Notes: a model not told the origin generated them from the letters alone. 64,000 nt of DNA from Cyanobium sp. CACIAM 14 (GCA_000708525.1 JMRP01000002.1:62001-126000); one strand, 5' to 3'. Shown: positions 1 to 9,315, counted from the stretch's first letter. A program made the numbers and translations.

Positions 1-227
1 TCCCCCACCACCGCTCCCGCTCTGCCGAGTGCCGCCAGAAGCTGGTGGCCGCTGCGGCTCCATTCGGCCAGCAGGGTCTCGAAGGCCTGGCGCTCCAGCG
101 ATGCCCCTTCTGAAGGGGAGGGGGCCGGCTCCGGTTCGCTGGGGGCCTGCTGCATCAGACCGGCGAGCTGGCGGTAGCTGATCGATTGGGGGATCAGGGA
201 TTCGGGGATGGCGTTCCGTTCCTCCAT
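1..227 (-). CDS. Hypothetical protein, N-terminal fragment (runs off the window)
   Basis: A minus-strand frame opens at an ATG at 227 (MEERNAIPESLIP) and stays open to base 1, giving about 75 residues of a longer protein. The visible part is rich in Pro, Glu and Ala (a PSEPEPAPSPSEG stretch) followed by a helical segment (LERQAFETLLAEWSRSG). No family is recognised. Codon use matches the high-GC neighbours. The C-terminus is outside the window, so neither length nor function can be judged. Confidence 0.45.
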   Translation of the reverse strand, partial: MEERNAIPESLIPQSISYRQLAGLMQQAPSEPEPAPSPSEGASLERQAFETLLAEWSRSGHQLLAALGRAGAVVG

Positions 228-345
228 GACACGAATGGTGACGATGAAATGACCCTATGGGGCTTCGCCGCCAGCGGAAAGGGAGTGGGATGGGCGGAAG
301 TCCGTCCCTTTGCAGACTCCGGCGTGGCGGAGAAGGCGAACGCTC

Positions 346-882
346 TCAGAGCGGTTGCCGCGAGAGATTCCCTTCGATGGAGCGGCAGAACGCCTCCACC
401 TGATCCGGGGATCGGAGGTGATGCACCGATTTGCGGTTCCTGGCGGTGTGCACGTACTCCCGGTACCTCGGCGTGAGTTTTGTGTGGCAAAGCCAGACGG
501 CGAGGTAACTGTTGATGGTGCCTCGCAGGAGCGGGCTGTTCTCCGGCCAGTTGGTGGGCGGCACCTGGAATCCCATCAGGAAGCGTTTCGTGGCCCACCA
601 GACATGCAGGAGAACCGGCAGGTCGATGTAGATCAGCGTGTCGGCCATCTCCAGCCTTTCCCAGAGCGTGTCCATCGAGCCGAAGCCATCGATGATCCAA
701 CGGTTCTCCCGCAGCAACCGGTCGTGAGCGGCTCTGTATTCGTCGTCGGGAACTTCACCGCCTCCGCGCCTGTACTTCAGCTGGTCGAGCGCGTAGACCG
801 GCAATCCAGTGATGGCTCCCAGGCGGTTGCTGAGCGTGGACTTGCCGCCTCCAGCGTTGCCAAAGACAGCGACTCGCTTCAC
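346..882 (-). CDS. Small P-loop ATPase, adenylate kinase-like
   Basis: The protein has about 178 residues when read from the GTG at 882 (VKRVAVFGNAGGGKST). The Walker A motif GNAGGGKS lies at residues 8-15, followed by a short substrate-binding region (LPVYALDQLKYR), WIIDGFGS, and a Walker-B-like strand DTLIYIDLP. This is the layout of the small adenylate kinase-like proteins annotated as topology modulation or FlaR-like; substrate and role are unknown. The frame is open further upstream to 1011, but that extension is low-complexity and does not belong to the domain, so the GTG before the first beta strand was chosen. It has no operon partner. Confidence 0.7.
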   Translation of the reverse strand: MKRVAVFGNAGGGKSTLSNRLGAITGLPVYALDQLKYRRGGGEVPDDEYRAAHDRLLRENRWIIDGFGSMDTLWERLEMADTLIYIDLPVLLHVWWATKRFLMGFQVPPTNWPENSPLLRGTINSYLAVWLCHTKLTPRYREYVHTARNRKSVHHLRSPDQVEAFCRSIEGNLSRQPL

Positions 883-1167
883 GGGGGATGGTTCACGGGT
901 GCGCCCAGGCGATCTTCCGCTGGCGCCACCGGCGGGTGGGCGCCGCTGGGGCGAGGAGGTCACTGGCGCGAGGACGCAACTGGGGCGACTCTCGTGCTGC
1001 CTGGCCATCAAGGTCCCGGATCTTACCCTCCCTTCCTGGTGGAGGCTCCGGCTGCCTGCAGATCCTGCGTCGGCCGGCGCTCAAGTCCTGTGACGCCGCC
1101 CAGGGCACCGCTCCCTTGCGAAGAGAAGCTCACCGGCTGGGTTCCTGTGCGGTCCCCGTGCGCGTCC

Positions 1168-2862
1168 TCAGGCCGTGGGGGAGGGCTCGAGCGCGCGCTG
1201 GAGGGCGTGGATCGCCTTCTTGACGGTGGTGAAGCTGCCGGCACTTTCCTCGCCCGCGCCGATCCCGAAGCGCTGGATCTGGCCGACGATGGTTTTCGAT
1301 CCCGTCACCACCGCCGTACGGATGCCGCGGCGGCGCAACTGCCTGCTCAGCTCCTGCAGGGCCTTGCCGGCGGAATAGTCGATGTCGTCGATGCCGGAGG
1401 CATCGATCACCAGGGCGCGCACCGGTTCCCTCTGCTGGGAGACGATCCGCAGGACTTCCTCGCTGAAGCGGTTGGCATTGGCATAGAAGAGATTGGCCTC
1501 GAAGCGGTAGGCCAGGATCCCGGGGGCCGCGAAGATGCCCAGGTCCACGGGGACGGTGTGCCAGCCCTTGTCCTCGCTGTTCGGACACCACAGCCGGGTC
1601 CGCGGGCGGTAGGTGTGCCGGACCTGCTCGATCAGCGACAGCACCATCGCCAGCAGGGTCCCCTGCATCACGCCGATCTGGGCCACGGTGACCACGGTGG
1701 CGAGGGCGATCAGGAACTCCGCGGGCCGCAGCCGCCGCAGCTCGGCCATCCCGGCCAGGTCGATCAGCTTCAGGCCGATCAGGAACACGATCGCGGAGAG
1801 CACCACCGACGGCATCCGGGCGAGGGGGCCGGTGAAGAACAGCAGCACCACCAGCACCACCCCGGCGGTGGTGAGCTGGGCGATCTGGCTGCGGCCCCCG
1901 GCGCCATCCACCATCTCGGTCTTGGTGGGGCTGCCGTTCACCACGAAGGTGCCGCTCAGGCCCGCGACGACATTGGCGCAGGCCAGACCGATCAGGTCGA
2001 TGTTCTCGTCGCAGCGCTCCTCGTAGCGCTGGGCGTAGGCCCGGGAGGTGGCGGCGCTCTGGGCCAGGATCACCACGAAGCAGGAGGCGGCGGTGAGCAG
2101 AACGTGGTTCCACTGCGAGGCCTCCAGCCGTGGAATCGCGAGGTGGGGCAGACCCACGGGGAGAGGCCCCACCACCGTCAGTCCGCGGGCTTCCAGGTTG
2201 AACAGCCAGCTGGCCGCGATGCTGCCGGCCACGGCGATCAGGGCCCCGGGCAGGCGGGGGTTCCAGGCCCGGCAGCCCACGATCACGACGATCACAGCCA
2301 GTGCCATCAGCAGATGGGCGGGCCTGGCCTCCCCCAGCCGGGAGAGCACCGAGCCGATCTGCTGCAGGGCGCCTCTGCCCTCCCTGGCCAGCCCGAGCAG
2401 CCCCCCCAGCTCGCCGGCGGCCACCTGGAGGCCGATGCCGGTGAGCAGGCCGATCAGGGCGCTGCGGGAAAGGAAATCGGCCAGGAAGCCCAGCCGCAGC
2501 ACGGCGGCGAGCAGGAGAAACAGCCCCACCACCACCGCCACCGCCATGGTGAGGCCCACGTACTCGGGCGACCCCGGCGCCGCCAGGCCCAGGAGGGTGG
2601 CCGCCAGGATCGCCGCGGTGGCGGAGTCGGCCGCCACCACGAGGTGCCGCGAGCTGCCCAGCAGCGCGAAGGCGACCATCGGCAGGAGCATGGTGTAGAG
2701 CCCCGTCTCCACCGGCGTCCGGGAGATGCGGGTGTAGCCCATCACCTCGGGGATCGCCAGGGCCGCCAGGGTGAGGCCGGCCAGCATGTCCGCCGCCAGC
2801 TGCTCGCGCCGCACCGGCAGGAGGCCGCCCAGCCAGGGGGCAGGGAGGACGCGGGGGCTCAT
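1168..2862 (-). CDS. SulP family anion transporter with C-terminal STAS domain
   Basis: A 564-residue integral membrane protein. The N-terminal part carries the SulP transmembrane core (LAADMLAGLTLAALAIPEVMGY, then about a dozen hydrophobic segments, with an NGSPTKTEM loop near the middle). Residues from about 430 form a STAS domain (ALVIDASGIDDIDYSAG), whose serine is the usual regulatory phosphorylation position. SulP proteins move sulfate, bicarbonate or other anions with Na+ or H+. In cyanobacteria bicarbonate (BicA) and sulfate are both possible, and the substrate cannot be told from sequence reading. It is divergent from rtcB with about 200 bp between the starts. Confidence 0.85.
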   Translation of the reverse strand: MSPRVLPAPWLGGLLPVRREQLAADMLAGLTLAALAIPEVMGYTRISRTPVETGLYTMLLPMVAFALLGSSRHLVVAADSATAAILAATLLGLAAPGSPEYVGLTMAVAVVVGLFLLLAAVLRLGFLADFLSRSALIGLLTGIGLQVAAGELGGLLGLAREGRGALQQIGSVLSRLGEARPAHLLMALAVIVVIVGCRAWNPRLPGALIAVAGSIAASWLFNLEARGLTVVGPLPVGLPHLAIPRLEASQWNHVLLTAASCFVVILAQSAATSRAYAQRYEERCDENIDLIGLACANVVAGLSGTFVVNGSPTKTEMVDGAGGRSQIAQLTTAGVVLVVLLFFTGPLARMPSVVLSAIVFLIGLKLIDLAGMAELRRLRPAEFLIALATVVTVAQIGVMQGTLLAMVLSLIEQVRHTYRPRTRLWCPNSEDKGWHTVPVDLGIFAAPGILAYRFEANLFYANANRFSEEVLRIVSQQREPVRALVIDASGIDDIDYSAGKALQELSRQLRRRGIRTAVVTGSKTIVGQIQRFGIGAGEESAGSFTTVKKAIHALQRALEPSPTA

Positions 2863-3061
2863 CGAGAGGGGCCGGGTAGGGACCGGCGGGCCTGCACCTG
2901 CCGGGCGATCAGCTTCTGGCTCACGGCGACCGGCGGTTCCGCCCCCAGCCTGCCACCAGGCAGGCGCTGGAGCGGACCGTGCCGGATGTGCAGAGATTCC
3001 GCACCATGCCGAAAGGCCAGTGGGTCAGCGGAGCAGGCTGGAGCGAGGCTGGCGAGCGGCC

Positions 3062-4492
3062 ATGGACACCGGCGACTGGATCCGACGGGACACCTGCCTC
3101 TGGGAGCTGCCGCCCAGCGGGGCGATGCGCGTGCCGGTGCGGATCCACGCCGGGCCGGCGCTGATGGAGGCCATGGACGAGAAGGTGCGCCAGCAGGCCG
3201 CCAACGTGGCCTGCCTGCCGGGGATCGTGGGTGCCAGCCACGTGATGCCCGACGGGCACTGGGGCTATGGCTTCCCGATCGGCGGCGTGGCCGCCTTCGA
3301 TGGGGCCCGGGGCGGGGTGGTCTCGGCAGGAGGGGTGGGTTTCGACGTGTCCTGCGGCGTGCGCGCTCTGCGCACCGGCCTCACCGACGCGGCTCTCGAT
3401 CCCGTCCGCAGGGAGCTCGCCGATGCCCTGCAGCGGGAGATTCCCGCCGGGGTGGGCAGCCAGGGCTCCATCCACCTGGATGGACCGGAGATGCGGGGCA
3501 TGCTCAGCGGCGGCGCCCGCTGGGCGGTGCAGAGCGGCTGGGGGGCGGCGGCCGACCTGGAGCGCATCGAGGAGCACGGGCGGATGGAGGGGGCCGATCC
3601 GGGGGCGGTTTCGGAGACGGCCCGGCAGCGGCAGCGCGATGCGATGGGCACCCTGGGCAGCGGCAACCATTACCTGGAGGTGCAGGAGGTGACCCGCGTC
3701 GTCGATGCCGCCATCGCCGCCGCCTGGGGCCTGCGTCGGGGCGAGCTGGTGGTGATGATCCACTGCGGCTCGAGGGGCCTGGGCCACCAGATCGGCACCG
3801 AGTTCCTGCAGGAGATGCTGGCGAGCGCCCCGGCCCACGGGCTTCACCTGCCCGATCGGGAGCTGGCCTGCGCGCCCATCGATTCGGAACTCGGCCAGCG
3901 CTATCTGGGGGCGATGCGGGCCGCGATCAACTGCGCCCTGGCCAACCGCCAGATCCTCACCCATCTCACCCGCTCCGTGTTCGGCCGCTTCTTCCCCGGC
4001 CTGGCGATGCCGCTCCTGTTCGACGTCTCCCACAACACCTGCAAGCTGGAGACCCACACCCTCGAAGGGGTGGAGCGGCAACTGCACGTGCATCGCAAGG
4101 GGGCCACCCGCGCCTTCGGGCCAGGCCACCCCTCCCTCCCCGACGACCTGCGAACCACCGGCCAGCCGGTGCTGATCGGCGGTTCGATGGGCACGGCCTC
4201 CTGGATGCTGGCCGGCACCGCCGCCTCCGAGGCCGTGGCCTTCTCCTCGGCCTGCCACGGGGCCGGCCGTGCCATGAGCCGCCAGCAGGCGCTGCGCCGC
4301 TGGAACGGCCGCCAGCTGGTGGATGAGCTGGCCGGCCGGGGCATCCTGATCCGCTGCCGCTCGTCGCGCGAGGTGGCCGAGGAGGCGCCCGGCGCCTACA
4401 AGGACGTGGACGCTGTGGTGGAGGACGCCGACCGGGTTGGGCTGGCCCGGCGGGTGCTGCGGCTGGAACCGCGCATCACCGTGAAGGGCTGA
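3062..4492 (+). CDS. rtcB: RtcB family RNA ligase
   Basis: A 476-residue protein read from the ATG at 3062. RtcB joins 2',3'-cyclic phosphate or 3'-phosphate RNA ends to 5'-OH ends using Mn2+ and GTP. Visible signatures in order: HVMPDGHWGYGFPIGGVAAF, GGVGFDVSCGVRAL with the metal-binding Asp/Cys, GSGNHYLEVQ, MIHCGSRGLGHQ, FDVSHNTCK, HRKGATRAF, and ACHGAGRAMSR, whose His is the guanylylated residue in characterised RtcBs. The frame extends upstream to 2771, but the family homology begins at MDTGDWIRR. The capA-like gene follows after only 6 bp, so the two are probably co-transcribed. No archease gene is adjacent. Confidence 0.92.
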   Translation: MDTGDWIRRDTCLWELPPSGAMRVPVRIHAGPALMEAMDEKVRQQAANVACLPGIVGASHVMPDGHWGYGFPIGGVAAFDGARGGVVSAGGVGFDVSCGVRALRTGLTDAALDPVRRELADALQREIPAGVGSQGSIHLDGPEMRGMLSGGARWAVQSGWGAAADLERIEEHGRMEGADPGAVSETARQRQRDAMGTLGSGNHYLEVQEVTRVVDAAIAAAWGLRRGELVVMIHCGSRGLGHQIGTEFLQEMLASAPAHGLHLPDRELACAPIDSELGQRYLGAMRAAINCALANRQILTHLTRSVFGRFFPGLAMPLLFDVSHNTCKLETHTLEGVERQLHVHRKGATRAFGPGHPSLPDDLRTTGQPVLIGGSMGTASWMLAGTAASEAVAFSSACHGAGRAMSRQQALRRWNGRQLVDELAGRGILIRCRSSREVAEEAPGAYKDVDAVVEDADRVGLARRVLRLEPRITVKG

Positions 4493-4498
4493 GCGCCG

Positions 4499-5680
4499 AT
4501 GGATCCGCGCGTTCCTGACCTGCGGCGGCCGGCCACGGTCCGGCTCCTGCTCACGGGCGACGTGATGCTGGGCCGGGGCCTCGATCAGGTGATGATCCAT
4601 CCGGTGGAGCCGACCCTGCACGAGCCCTCGGTGCGGGATGCCCGCGACTACGTGCGGCTGGCGGAGCGGGTCAACGGCCCGATCCCGGCCCCGGTGGCGC
4701 CGACTTGGCCCTGGGGGGAGTCCCTGGCGGCCATGGAGCGGCTGCGCCCGGATCGGCGGCTGATCAACCTGGAGACCGCCGTGACGGCGGCGGGCCATCC
4801 CTGGCCCGGCAAGGGGGTGCACTACCGCATGCATCCGCGCCATCTGGACAGCCTGCGGGTGGCCGGCATCGACGCCTGCGTGCTGGCCAATAACCACGTG
4901 CTCGACTGGGGCGCGGAGGGCTTGGGCGACACCCTGGGCGCCCTGGCGGCTGCCGGCATCGCGGCGGTGGGCGCCGGCGGCGATCGCCGCGATGCCCAAA
5001 GCCCCCTGGCGCTGCCCCTGAGCGGCGGCGGACGGCTGCTGGTGTCGGCCTGGGCCCATCCCTCCAGCGGCGTGCCCCGCCAGTGGGCCGCCAGTGAGCA
5101 CTGGGGCGGGGTGGCGATGCTGCCGGACCTCGATGCGCGGGGGCTGGCCCGGATCGCGGCCTCCCTGAGCCCGCTCCGCAGCAGCGGTGACCTGACGCTG
5201 GTGTCTCTTCACTGGGGCGGCAACTGGGTGCGGGAGATCCCGGCGGAGCAGCGCCGCTTCGCCCGGGCGCTGATCGATGAGGGCCTCGCGGATGTGGTGC
5301 ACGGCCACTCCTCCCACCATCCGCTGCCGCTGGAGGTGCATCGCGGCAAGGCGATCCTGTACGGCTGCGGGGATCTGATCAACGATTACGAGGGCATCGC
5401 CGAGCCGTGGGGGCAGCCCCCGGGTCTGCGCTCCGATCTGGCCTGTCTGTACCTGCTGGAGCTGCGGCGCAGCGACGGGGCGCTGGAGCGATTGGAGGTG
5501 GTGCCGTTCCGGCTGCGCCGCTTCCGGCTCAGCCACCTGGAGCCGCCCGATCGGGAAGACCTGGAGCGGATGCTGGGGCTGCCGGCGGCGCTCTGGCGTC
5601 GCACGGCCGGCGATGGGGGCGGCGGCGGGGTGCCGCCGGGCTGGGTGTGGGAGGCGGGCGCCGCCGGAGGAGCGCCGTGA
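4499..5680 (+). CDS. CapA family protein (metallophosphoesterase-like, poly-gamma-glutamate capsule type)
   Basis: A 393-residue protein with the CapA/PgsA fold signatures: LLLTGDVMLGRGLD near the N-terminus, NLETAVT, ANNHVLDWGAEGL, LVSLHWGGNW, and VVHGHSSHHPLPLEVHRGKAILYGCGDLIND. These match the metallophosphatase-related CapA domain. CapA is required for poly-gamma-glutamate export in Bacillus, but no capB or capC is present here, so the cellular role is open. There is no clear signal peptide. It starts 6 bp after rtcB and ends 16 bp before the next hydrolase gene, forming a likely three-gene unit. Confidence 0.83.
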   Translation: MDPRVPDLRRPATVRLLLTGDVMLGRGLDQVMIHPVEPTLHEPSVRDARDYVRLAERVNGPIPAPVAPTWPWGESLAAMERLRPDRRLINLETAVTAAGHPWPGKGVHYRMHPRHLDSLRVAGIDACVLANNHVLDWGAEGLGDTLGALAAAGIAAVGAGGDRRDAQSPLALPLSGGGRLLVSAWAHPSSGVPRQWAASEHWGGVAMLPDLDARGLARIAASLSPLRSSGDLTLVSLHWGGNWVREIPAEQRRFARALIDEGLADVVHGHSSHHPLPLEVHRGKAILYGCGDLINDYEGIAEPWGQPPGLRSDLACLYLLELRRSDGALERLEVVPFRLRRFRLSHLEPPDREDLERMLGLPAALWRRTAGDGGGGGVPPGWVWEAGAAGGAP

Positions 5681-5696
5681 GCACGGGGCGAGGGCG

Positions 5697-6734
5697 GTGA
5701 GGTCGGTGCGGCGGCGGCAGGTGCTGCTCGGCCTGGCGGCGCTGCTGGCCCTGGCCGGCCTGGGACTGGCGAGCCGCATGATCCACGAGGCGGGCGCGGG
5801 CCGGGAGGCCACAGGCGTCGTCGGACCGGCCCGGCGACTGGGCGGGCGGGGTGGCGGCCCTGCCATCTGGAGGTTTCCGGCGCTGGTGCACGGCGACCCG
5901 GCGGATCTCTACCTGCCCGAGCGCGGTCCTCGGGACGGAGCCCTGCCGGTGGCGCTGCTGCTGCAGGGCGCCAATGTCGCGCGGCGCCACTACGCCCGCT
6001 TCGCGGCGTCCCTGGCGGGCCAGGGGTTCCTGGTGGTGGTGCCGGATCACTGGCGCACCTTTCCGCCCATTCCCCTGCTGGGCAGGCGCCTGCTGCTGGC
6101 CGATCAGCGCCAGATCGGCACCACCCTGGCGGCAGTGGAGACCCTCAACCGCGTGGGCCCTGCCCCGCTGCGGGGGGCGATCGACGACGGGCGCCTGGTG
6201 GTGATCGGCCATTCCATGGGGGGGCTGGCGGGCCTGGAGGCCCTGGCCGGCCGCTGCCGCTTCCCCCTCTGCCTCGGCACCTACCGGCGGCCCCCGGCCC
6301 TGCGGGGCGGGTTGTTCTACGGCACGGATCTGGTGGGGCACGGCGGCGGACCGGTGGGGCCGATCGAGACCGGCACCAGACCGGTGGCGATGATCAGCGG
6401 CAGCCGGGATGGGGCCTCAGCACCGGCGGATGTGGAGGCCACCTGGGAACAGCTCCGCAGCCGCCGCAAGGCCCTGCTCACGGTCGAAGGCGCCAACCAC
6501 TACGCCATCACCGACACCAGCCGTCCGGTGAATCCCCCCTCCCTGCCGCCCATCCACCCGGATCCCAATGCGGCGAGCGGCGATCAGGCCGCCCGGATCG
6601 AGGCGATCGCCCGCTGGAGCGGGCTGTTCCTGAAGGGAGAGGTGCTGGGGGATCCCGCGGCACTCCAGCGGTGGCACCTCTGGCTGCGGGAGCGGCAGGG
6701 AGCCGATGGGGTGCGGGCGCGGCAGGGGGGCTGA
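5697..6734 (+). CDS. Exported alpha/beta hydrolase (dienelactone-hydrolase/chlorophyllase-like)
   Basis: About 345 residues from a GTG at 5697. The N-terminus (VRSVRRRQVLLGLAALL) is Arg-rich followed by a hydrophobic segment ending near LASRM, suggesting export or membrane anchoring. The nucleophile elbow is GHSMGG (VVIGHSMGGLAGLEAL), an acid is likely in ISGSRDGAS, and the catalytic His is in EGANHYAI, so a full Ser-Asp-His triad is plausible. The substrate is unknown. It follows capA by 16 bp. The start is the least certain part because no good ribosome binding site is visible. Confidence 0.75.
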   Translation: MRSVRRRQVLLGLAALLALAGLGLASRMIHEAGAGREATGVVGPARRLGGRGGGPAIWRFPALVHGDPADLYLPERGPRDGALPVALLLQGANVARRHYARFAASLAGQGFLVVVPDHWRTFPPIPLLGRRLLLADQRQIGTTLAAVETLNRVGPAPLRGAIDDGRLVVIGHSMGGLAGLEALAGRCRFPLCLGTYRRPPALRGGLFYGTDLVGHGGGPVGPIETGTRPVAMISGSRDGASAPADVEATWEQLRSRRKALLTVEGANHYAITDTSRPVNPPSLPPIHPDPNAASGDQAARIEAIARWSGLFLKGEVLGDPAALQRWHLWLRERQGADGVRARQGG

Positions 6735-7059
6735 GGAGGCCTGGGCCACAGCGCCACGCTCAGCGGGAGCAGGGATCGTGGGGCAGTTCTCATCGAGTGG
6801 TTGTGGGGGATCGGTTGAGAGGATCCAGAAGGGTCATCGATCATTGAGCGTCCGTCGTTCTGTGAGGCTGTCGATTCTCGTTCTTGGTAGCGACTTTCCC
6901 CGCACTCTCGGGTTATCACTTTCATCCCTTTGGCGACGGCCGGATCGTTGGGGGGTGAAAGGTCAAGGGGTGCTGTCCATCCGCGTGCGAGACAGGTTCA
7001 AGGTTTCTTGCGTTCATTGATCCTGGGCCTGGTGAGATCGCCGATCTGAGGTTGCTTCG
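6735..7059. other. Intergenic stretch, no gene recognised
   Basis: This is the space between two convergent genes. It becomes visibly AT-richer than the left flank toward 7 kb. No convincing ORF, tRNA or strong intrinsic terminator is visible. Confidence 0.5.
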
Positions 7060-7869
7060 CTAACGGCTAACCTTCGCCCAAACCGCTTCGTATCCTGAAT
7101 CGATGCGATGTTTGCTCAGATCTTGTACTGTCAGCTTGGAGTTTCTGGCGATGACTCCAATGATGTTGCCTTGTCGCCCGCCCAGATCTCTGAGGTTGAT
7201 CGAGGTGTTTGCCTCGATCGTACCTTTGATCGGAGGAATGGTTGCTGCTTTGATTGTTCTGTCATTCGCCAGTGTATTTGACCCGGTTGGTGCTTTGCCG
7301 AGGTAGATCCAGCCGCTGATGGTGGGACGATCTGATGTGAGTTGCTGCAAGAGCCTGACTTCCGTCTCGGCGCGGCTGGTCTTGTCTGTCTGCTCTTGGC
7401 TGGCTGATTCTCGTGATTGAGCTGTAAGGCGTTTTTGTAATTTAGATGAGATATCCTGCTTGAATGCGTCTGACGTGGATGGATCGCTCAGGATGAGATC
7501 GGAGATGGTTTGTCGTAAGGCCTCGTTTTCGCTGACTATGGCCACTGTGAACAGAATCGATTTGTCCGATTCTTTGTTTGCCAGGGCGTACAGGCTGGCT
7601 AGGGCGATCTTGGCTTTTGCGGGGCTTGAGGCCGTGAGGTTCGGGAGTTGTTCCTGGATGCGTTTGGCGAATTCTTGTATTCGCTGAGTCTCCTGTTCAA
7701 CCTCCTTCAGTCGATTTGATGTGTACTGGGCATTCTGTGCGGCTGTGTAGGATTGCCAGGATGTCACTGCTCCAAAGAAGGAGACGAGGATTGCGGTAAA
7801 AATCTGTAGGCCTTGCAGGGAAAAAATGCCATCCACTGATTTTTGCTTGTGCTCCGTCTCGCTGGTCAT
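7060..7869 (-). CDS. Membrane-anchored protein of unknown function with coiled coil and possible SH3-like C-terminus
   Basis: A 269-residue protein in AT-richer DNA than its neighbours. Residues 15-40 (LQIFTAILVSFFGAVTSW) form one N-terminal transmembrane helix. A charged helical stretch follows (SNRLKEVEQETQRIQEFAKRIQEQL), then an alanine-rich helical repeat region (ASLYALANKE) and a Gln/Ser-rich linker. The C-terminal 90 residues (ISGWIYLGKAP ... INLRDLGGRQGNIIGVIARNSKLTV) resemble a bacterial SH3-like fold by pattern, which is inference only. Isolated gene, composition unlike the core, possible transfer. Confidence 0.6.
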   Translation of the reverse strand: MTSETEHKQKSVDGIFSLQGLQIFTAILVSFFGAVTSWQSYTAAQNAQYTSNRLKEVEQETQRIQEFAKRIQEQLPNLTASSPAKAKIALASLYALANKESDKSILFTVAIVSENEALRQTISDLILSDPSTSDAFKQDISSKLQKRLTAQSRESASQEQTDKTSRAETEVRLLQQLTSDRPTISGWIYLGKAPTGSNTLANDRTIKAATIPPIKGTIEANTSINLRDLGGRQGNIIGVIARNSKLTVQDLSKHRIDSGYEAVWAKVSR

Positions 7870-8532
7870 AGGGTTGGGGTCGGATGCGGGGCCTGGGTTG
7901 ATGCGTCTGAAAAGGGTGACTTGGTATTCGACGGATTCTTGGGGCGCCTGGCTGCCGAGCGGATCTTTAAGTCAAGCCGAACCTGAAATCGATTGAGATT
8001 GCGAAGCGGTTGAGCTGGCGAGCAATGTGGTTTCAGTCTTCACTTCTCAACGTTCTCCTTCCCAGCTTTTCTTTTTCGCGTTCTCTTCTCCGGGTTCTCC
8101 TTTCCGCCTTCTCTTCTCGATTCCGCTGGATATTTATAGCCGTGGTTGCCAGGGCTGACAGCCTTGTGCTCGCACTGGTACACAAGTCTTGATGGTCTTG
8201 GCCGATCCTGGAGATTGATCACCTGGTTGAGCGGAGTGAACGCTCGGTCTCCTTCGTGCCTGACGACCCAGGCACCGCGACTCGGCCCAAGCGATGCCAA
8301 CAGAGCAATCGGAGTGCGCAGGCCGGGCGCCAAGCAGGACATGGAGCTCGGCATGGTTTCATCGCTGCTGCGCAGGGCGTCATGGGGTAGCCCCAACGTG
8401 CCTCAGCGGCGGCGCGACAGGCCAGGAGTCCGCTCTTCAGCGGAGATCGGCATGCAGAGGATCGCCCGGTTCCAGAGTCGCCTGGCGGAGACATCCTGTG
8501 CCCCTCACCCTGACCCCCGTCTGCTGCCTCCC
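7870..8532. other. Long intergenic region, AT-richer, with a tandem repeat
   Basis: About 660 bp lie between the divergent starts of the orphan membrane protein and the oxygenase-like gene. Apart from the 14-bp repeat at 8051-8120, no gene is supportable. Frames open across it have no start with family similarity and read as low-complexity Arg/Ser/Lys sequence. Promoters for both flanking genes must lie here but cannot be pinpointed. Confidence 0.5.
8051..8120. repeat. Five tandem 14-bp pyrimidine-rich units
   Basis: The units start at 8051, 8065, 8079, 8093 and 8107, with approximate consensus CGTTCTCYTTYCCG. The second unit is the most diverged. The plus strand is almost purely pyrimidine over 70 bp. 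The repeat is noncoding as far as can be seen. Confidence 0.75.
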
Positions 8533-9264
8533 ATGGTCGATGCCCCCACCCCCCTGAGGATCCAGCCCCTCTTCCCGATGGCCCTCGGGCAGGTGCAACT
8601 GGCGCCCGATCCGCTCGACACCGCCCGGCTGCTGCAGCGGATCCTGGAGCTTCGGGAGGGAGCCTCCTGCGAGGAAGGGGTGGCCTGGACCGGCGACGTG
8701 CACGGGGCCGGGGAGCTGCACCACGATCCCCTGTTCGCACCCCTGATCACCGCCCTGGCGGGCCATGCCTGGGCCTATCTGGCGGCGCTGGGCTTCGATC
8801 GCCGGCGGCTTGCGCTGCACGTCCAGCGCAGCTGGCCCGTGGTGAGCGAGGCCGGCGAACTGGTCGGGCGCCATCATCACCCCAACGCCCATCTGAGCGG
8901 CGTCTTCTACCTCAATGGCGACGGCAGCGGCCGCAGCGGCTGTCTGCGGCTGTACGCCCCCCGGCAGGTGAACGAGCTGGTGCCGGGGCTGGCCGTGGGT
9001 CAGGACGGGCCGCTCGCCCCCTCGGCGGCCCTCAACCAGCCGTGGCAGGACGTGGCGCCCCGGGCCGGTCTGCTGGTGCTCTTCCCCTCCGCCGTCGACC
9101 ACGCCGTTCTGCCCAACGAGGATCCCGACGAGACCCGCTTCTCGCTGAGCATCGACTTCGTGCTCACCGCTCCGGCGGGGGCCGCGGACCCGGGGGAGTA
9201 CCTGGCCCCCCACCCCGGCCGCTGGCGGGCGATCGGGGAGGATGGACCCCCGCCGGGACCCTGA
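8533..9264 (+). CDS. Putative 2-oxoglutarate/Fe(II) oxygenase (TIGR02466-like)
   Basis: A 243-residue protein read from the ATG at 8533 (MVDAPTPLRIQPLFP). The pattern VGRHHHPNAHLSGVFYLNGDG followed by LLVLFPSAVDHAVLPNEDPDETRFSLSIDFVL fits the double-stranded beta-helix oxygenases of the TIGR02466 type: first His cluster, Ser/Tyr strand, distal His and Arg. The metal ligands would be the His/Asn cluster near residue 116 and the His in DHAV. The substrate is unknown. The frame is open upstream to 8146, but that part looks noncoding; a second possible start is the ATG at 8575. A ferredoxin gene follows 51 bp later, possibly its electron source. Confidence 0.68.
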   Translation: MVDAPTPLRIQPLFPMALGQVQLAPDPLDTARLLQRILELREGASCEEGVAWTGDVHGAGELHHDPLFAPLITALAGHAWAYLAALGFDRRRLALHVQRSWPVVSEAGELVGRHHHPNAHLSGVFYLNGDGSGRSGCLRLYAPRQVNELVPGLAVGQDGPLAPSAALNQPWQDVAPRAGLLVLFPSAVDHAVLPNEDPDETRFSLSIDFVLTAPAGAADPGEYLAPHPGRWRAIGEDGPPPGP

Positions 9265-9315
9265 GCGCCGCTCCGCCCGGCGGCGCCGTTCCGTCCCGCC
9301 TCGCGCAGCCCGTCC

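Noticed and set aside
310-4326. A 1338-codon plus-strand open frame across the SulP and rtcB genes
   Set aside because: It is antisense or out-of-frame to well-supported genes, reads as Gly/Ala/Arg/His-rich low-complexity sequence and starts nowhere sensible. High GC content removes stop codons from shadow frames.
2921-5866. A 981-codon minus-strand open frame opposite rtcB and capA
   Set aside because: Shadow frame of the plus-strand genes; Arg/Pro/His/Gln-rich, with no family motif.
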